Of a stretch of 7,663 nt of DNA, positions 5,478 to 7,663 are shown piece after piece (positions within the stretch are counted from its first letter, which is position 1; every line of letters starts with the position of its first letter). A program made the translations under genes and the position numbers. Source of the stretch: an uncultured Oscillospiraceae bacterium (GTDB lineage Bacteria > Bacillota > Clostridia > Oscillospirales > Oscillospiraceae); the NCBI GenBank assembly GCA_900758955.1, contig CAAETL010000283.1, forward strand, positions 1 to 7,663, given 5' to 3'. Below the pieces are notes generated by a model. It saw only the letters and a program-made list of their open reading frames with translations, searched no databases and was not told the DNA's origin.

Positions 5478-6764
5478 TTACGGCTCATCGGGCCAAAAGA
5501 CCTCCTCATAATTCAATAGTTTTCCACTTTGGGAAAAGCGCAGCTCTTCCGCCGGGCGGAGCAGCGTAATGTGAGGACGGTCCTTCAGCTCCGCATAGAG
5601 GGCCTCAGAGACGGCCATCACCTCCATGGCCCCGGTATTTTTGATATAGATCATCTTTGCCTTGGAGAAGTCCTCCGCCTCATACCCCAGGGTGGTGAGA
5701 GAAGCCGTCAGGGCCTCCTCCTCGGTCTCCGTCACGCAGGGAATTCGTCCCTGCTCCGGGCTGGAGGAGGAGATGGCGTTCAGGGCCATGGCGCGCAGGT
5801 CGATGCCCTCCAGCACCGCGCGGGTGGTGAAATCGGCCAGGCCGATGCCGATGGCGTTGCCGTGGGAGGCCTCGGTCACCGACCGGACCACAATCCGCCC
5901 AATGTTGGGATATGCGGGTTCCGGCTGTCCCTTCACCATACATCTCCCAATCACCTTGGTATCCATCCCCGCGCCGGAAATATTTTTCCCCATCTCCCCC
6001 ACAATGAGCACGTCGCAGGCCTTCACCGGCAGCTTCACCTGATGCTCTTTGACATAGGCCAGCCGCTCTGTCTCGGCAGCGTAAAACTGGGAAGGCAGCG
6101 CCACGCGGATGGAGTCCAGCTGACCTTTCCAGTTTTCCGTAACCATCACTCCAAAGAGTACTGGGAAGCGGTCCATCATGGCCTGGGCCACCTCCCGAAT
6201 CACCGGACCGTAGCCGTGGGTCAGGGCCAGGGCATGGACATTGCGGCATCCCTGGGGATTGCCAATCCCAATGGCGAACATCTTAAATAGACCGCTTTCC
6301 GTCTCACCGGAAAAATCGGTGTGGGGTTTCACCCGATTGAGGACAATAAGCCCGTCATAGCGCTCCACCAATCGGTTGTAGTAGACGGAATAACCGGCGG
6401 GCGTTTTGCCCAGGCAGTGGCATTCCTCACAGCATTCCACCGGCGCGCCCACCGTCTCCTCGGTAATGTGCAGAGAGGCGAGCATCTCCCGCTGTCCCTG
6501 GGCGGTCCCCCCGCCGTGGGAGCCCATGGCCGCAAAGATCACCGGCTGTCCCCCTTGGGCCTTTACATACTCGACCACCGCCCGCACAAGCGCCGGAATC
6601 CGGTCAATGCCCCGGGAACCCACGGTAATCCCGATGCGTTTTCCCTGAAACCTCTCCGCCGGCAGCGCCAGGGCCTGCAGTTGCGTCTGCATTTCCTCGT
6701 AGGGCCTCTCAATTCTGGGCGCGGCCTGGTTGGTCTGTTGAATCAAAACAAATTGAGGCAGCAT
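5478..6764 (-). CDS. DUF2088 / LarA-like (nickel-pincer superfamily) protein
   Basis: This 428-aa cytoplasmic protein resembles the lactate racemase (LarA) superfamily, in which a nickel-pincer nucleotide cofactor bound to a lysine moves hydride on 2-hydroxyacids. Residues that fit this family are His83 in GSHGGGT, His148 in KPHTDFSG, Lys161 in SGLFKM and His177. In Lactiplantibacillus plantarum LarA the key residues are His108, His174, Lys184 and His200; the 16-residue gap from Lys to the last His and the about 65-residue gap between the first two His are matched here. Length also fits (LarA is about 424 aa). Other conspicuous parts are a cysteine cluster at 111-117 (CCEECHC) and GKNISGAGMDTKVIGR at 259-274. 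The ATG at 6764 is chosen because AAGGAGG is 5 nt upstream; an in-frame ATG at 6791 is upstream of that ribosome site. No larB, larC or larE gene lies in the window. Real substrate unknown; the family contains many racemases and epimerases besides lactate racemase. Confidence 0.75.
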   Translation of the reverse strand: MLPQFVLIQQTNQAAPRIERPYEEMQTQLQALALPAERFQGKRIGITVGSRGIDRIPALVRAVVEYVKAQGGQPVIFAAMGSHGGGTAQGQREMLASLHITEETVGAPVECCEECHCLGKTPAGYSVYYNRLVERYDGLIVLNRVKPHTDFSGETESGLFKMFAIGIGNPQGCRNVHALALTHGYGPVIREVAQAMMDRFPVLFGVMVTENWKGQLDSIRVALPSQFYAAETERLAYVKEHQVKLPVKACDVLIVGEMGKNISGAGMDTKVIGRCMVKGQPEPAYPNIGRIVVRSVTEASHGNAIGIGLADFTTRAVLEGIDLRAMALNAISSSSPEQGRIPCVTETEEEALTASLTTLGYEAEDFSKAKMIYIKNTGAMEVMAVSEALYAELKDRPHITLLRPAEELRFSQSGKLLNYEEVFWPDEP

Positions 6765-6794
6765 GTGCTCCTCCTTTCTCTCGCGGTTCAAGGT

Positions 6795-6829
6795 GGTCTC
6801 CCCGGTCGTCGCCTTACTTGCGAGACCGG
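6795..6829 (-). other. Hairpin with alternative pairing in the leader of the LarA-like gene
   Basis: CCGGTC-G-TCGC (6802-6812) pairs with GCGAGACCGG (6820-6829) to form a 10-bp stem with one bulged base and a 7-nt loop. GAGACC (6822-6827), part of that stem, can instead pair with GGTCTC at 6795-6800, so two structures exclude each other. The element ends 30 nt before the start codon and upstream of the ribosome binding site. It resembles no RNA family I recognise. A smaller hairpin lies at 6863-6878. No promoter was recognised in 6765-6914, so the LarA-like gene may depend on transcription from the upstream regulator region. Confidence 0.35.
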
Positions 6830-6914
6830 CGTCTTCAGATCGCGTCTTACTTCATGCCCCTAGCGGGCAGACTCCCGCCCAGCCTCTTTGGCGCTTCTAC
6901 AGCGCGGGGTTTGA

Positions 6915-7458
6915 TTACTGGTAAACGGATTGAATGGACCGGGCAAAAAACGCCGCCGCCCCGTCGCCATACCGCTCGTCGATGATCCGTCTGACCTGGT
7001 CGTTTTGATAGGATGTGGCAAGAGACAGCATCACGCCCGCTTCCTCCTTCACTTGGCAGAGCCGCCGTTTCGCAACCCCATACCGCCCTATGATCTCCCT
7101 CACCGCCAAGGAATCCACCGCACAGCCGCGTCTGCTGATCAGGTCTTGCAGAATGTCGTCCAGGCTTTCAATCAGGCGCTCCAGACGCTCTTTTTTCGCC
7201 ACAAGCATCGTTCTTTGCATCTGCAAAATCTGATCCCTGTCCAGCGCAGGATTCTCCATGACGGATTTGATGGTTTGAAGCGGCATGTCAAACTCACGAA
7301 AAAGCAGGATCTGCCGTAACGCCTCTAAGGCCGAATCGTCATACAGCCGATACCCCGCTTCACTTTTCCTGGCGGGCGACAGAAGCCCGATCGTCATACT
7401 ACTGCAGCGTGCGTACACTAATCCCGGTGAGCTTCGCCACTTCTTTCGCTGTCCTCAC
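6915..7458 (-). pseudogene. Broken MerR-family (TipA-like) regulator gene
   Basis: The frame starting at the GTG at 7458 reads MRTAKEVAKLTGISVRTLQ, the classic N-terminal helix-turn-helix of MerR proteins, and then meets TAG at 7401-7399. The expected continuation (YYD-IGLLSP) is split: TAT GAC follows the TAG in the first frame, while IGLLSPARKSEAGYRLYDDSALEAL and the rest continue in another frame from 7391. Between the last Q codon and the ATC there are 10 nt where 12 are expected, so there is a net loss of 2 nt plus a TAG in place of a tyrosine-type codon. The rest encodes the MerR wing, a coiled coil and a tail (RYGDGAAAFFARSIQSVYQ) like the end of TipAS ligand-binding domains. The total of about 180 codons is also shorter than the usual 240-250, suggesting that part of the TipAS domain is missing. 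Loss of function is likely; a sequencing error would need two separate mistakes. Confidence 0.8.
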
Positions 7459-7489
7459 ACCGTCTGACCTCTCTGCGTTTGATAGCGTC

Positions 7490-7520
7490 ACTTTACGCCA
7501 TGACGTTCCGTAAGGGTCAA
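7490..7520 (-). promoter_or_regulatory. MerR-type promoter/operator upstream of the broken MerR gene
   Basis: On the minus strand TTGACC (7520-7515) and TAAAGT (7495-7490) are separated by 19 bp, the stretched spacer typical of promoters that MerR-family activators control. The spacer holds the dyad TTACG (7493-7497) and CGTAA (7509-7513) with an 11-nt gap and the ACG-rich core common in TipA/Mta-type operators. Transcription would begin near 7483, about 25 nt before the GTG start of the broken regulator gene. This fits autoregulation by the intact ancestor. Confidence 0.65.
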
Positions 7521-7561
7521 TGGGTTTGCCAAAAATGCGGATAGAAAATTTGTTTCGTAGC

Positions 7562-7663
7562 CTATTTCTCCTGTTGGGCCGCCTCCCAGGCAAAGAGGGC
7601 GGCCCCCAATGCGCCCGCCAACTGGGGCGTTGGGGGAATGATGATGCCACACCCCAGCTCCTC
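7562..7663 (-). CDS. C-terminal end of a BadF/BadG/BcrA/BcrD-type ATPase (2-hydroxyacyl-CoA dehydratase activator), partial
   Basis: Only the last 33 residues are inside the window; the gene runs off the right edge and ends with TAG at 7564-7562. The tail contains PPTPQLAGALGAALFAWEAA, which fits the end of the ASKHA-fold ATPases that activate 2-hydroxyacyl-CoA dehydratases (HgdC-like) or serve as benzoyl-CoA reductase subunits: a P-PQ-GALGAAL-A pattern is their usual last helix. These proteins carry a [4Fe-4S] cluster and use ATP to inject an electron into the dehydratase. The cluster-binding cysteines would lie outside the window. The frame that overlaps it (to 7650, continuous with the MerR fragment) gives a low-complexity arginine-rich sequence and is not coding. 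Family assignment rests on a short stretch. Confidence 0.6.
   Translation of the reverse strand, partial: EELGCGIIIPPTPQLAGALGAALFAWEAAQQEK

Noticed and set aside
5529..6290. A 253-codon plus-strand open frame opposite the LarA-like gene, with further frames at 5680-6249 and 6321-6863.
   Set aside because: All overlap the conserved LarA-like protein, have shadow-type composition, and would begin past a strong bidirectional terminator without a promoter.
6788..6820. AGGTGGT followed by CCCCGGTC on the plus strand, which at first sight recalls a T-box antiterminator.
   Set aside because: The T-box core is not matched, there is no specifier loop or terminator, and no plus-strand gene follows.
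7459..7650. An N-terminal extension of the broken MerR gene up to an ATG at 7650.
   Set aside because: The extension is arginine- and proline-rich, overlaps the ATPase tail in another frame, and crosses the MerR-type promoter; the MerR fold begins exactly at the GTG at 7458.
1..7663. CRISPR arrays, transposases, tRNA or rRNA genes and phage genes.
   Set aside because: No regular direct repeats with spacers, no transposase-like protein and no tRNA or rRNA sequence were recognised on either strand.

Overview
The window is about 7.7 kb of moderately GC-rich bacterial DNA. Strong AGGAGG ribosome binding sites 5-11 nt before nearly every start, sigma-A-type promoters, intrinsic terminators and the gene content (thiolase, GAF-like LuxR regulator, MerR/ABC-2 pair, LarA-like protein, dehydratase activator) suggest an anaerobic Firmicute of class Clostridia, perhaps an Oscillospiraceae gut bacterium. 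The taxonomy is inference from style and content, not from a marker gene.

Left part (1-2906). A thiolase gene on the minus strand (113-1339) is bounded by an exact-consensus promoter (TTGACA, 16 bp, TATAAT) and by a strong intrinsic terminator, so it looks monocistronic. Divergent from it, across a 403-bp intergenic region with several TCCAC/GTGGA half-sites, lies a 387-aa regulator with a LuxR-type C-terminal helix-turn-helix (1743-2906). The arrangement suggests that the regulator controls the thiolase.

Middle part (3085-5359). A plus-strand cluster encodes a regulator with two MerR DNA-binding domains in one chain, an ABC ATPase, and a six-helix ABC-2 permease whose start overlaps the ATPase gene. 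This is a self-contained export system with its own regulator. A 26-bp imperfect direct repeat (21 of 26 identical) lies 62 nt before the regulator start and 71 nt before the ATPase start, and is a good candidate for the regulator's binding site. A bidirectional terminator closes the cluster.

Right part (5478-7663, minus strand). In order of transcription there is the C-terminal tail of a BadF/BadG/BcrA/BcrD-type ATPase (activator of 2-hydroxyacyl-CoA dehydratases), then a MerR/TipA-like regulator gene that is broken by an in-frame TAG and a frameshift inside its DNA-binding helices, then a 150-nt leader with hairpins, then an intact DUF2088/LarA-like protein that keeps the His/Lys residues of the nickel-pincer racemase family. 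The pairing of a LarA-like protein with a dehydratase activator hints at 2-hydroxyacid metabolism.

No rRNA, tRNA, CRISPR array, insertion sequence or phage gene was seen. Nothing here is clearly a wholly new system. The best leads are the tandem-MerR regulator with its duplicated upstream element, the decayed MerR gene behind a well-preserved MerR-type promoter, and the LarA-like gene with its structured leader.
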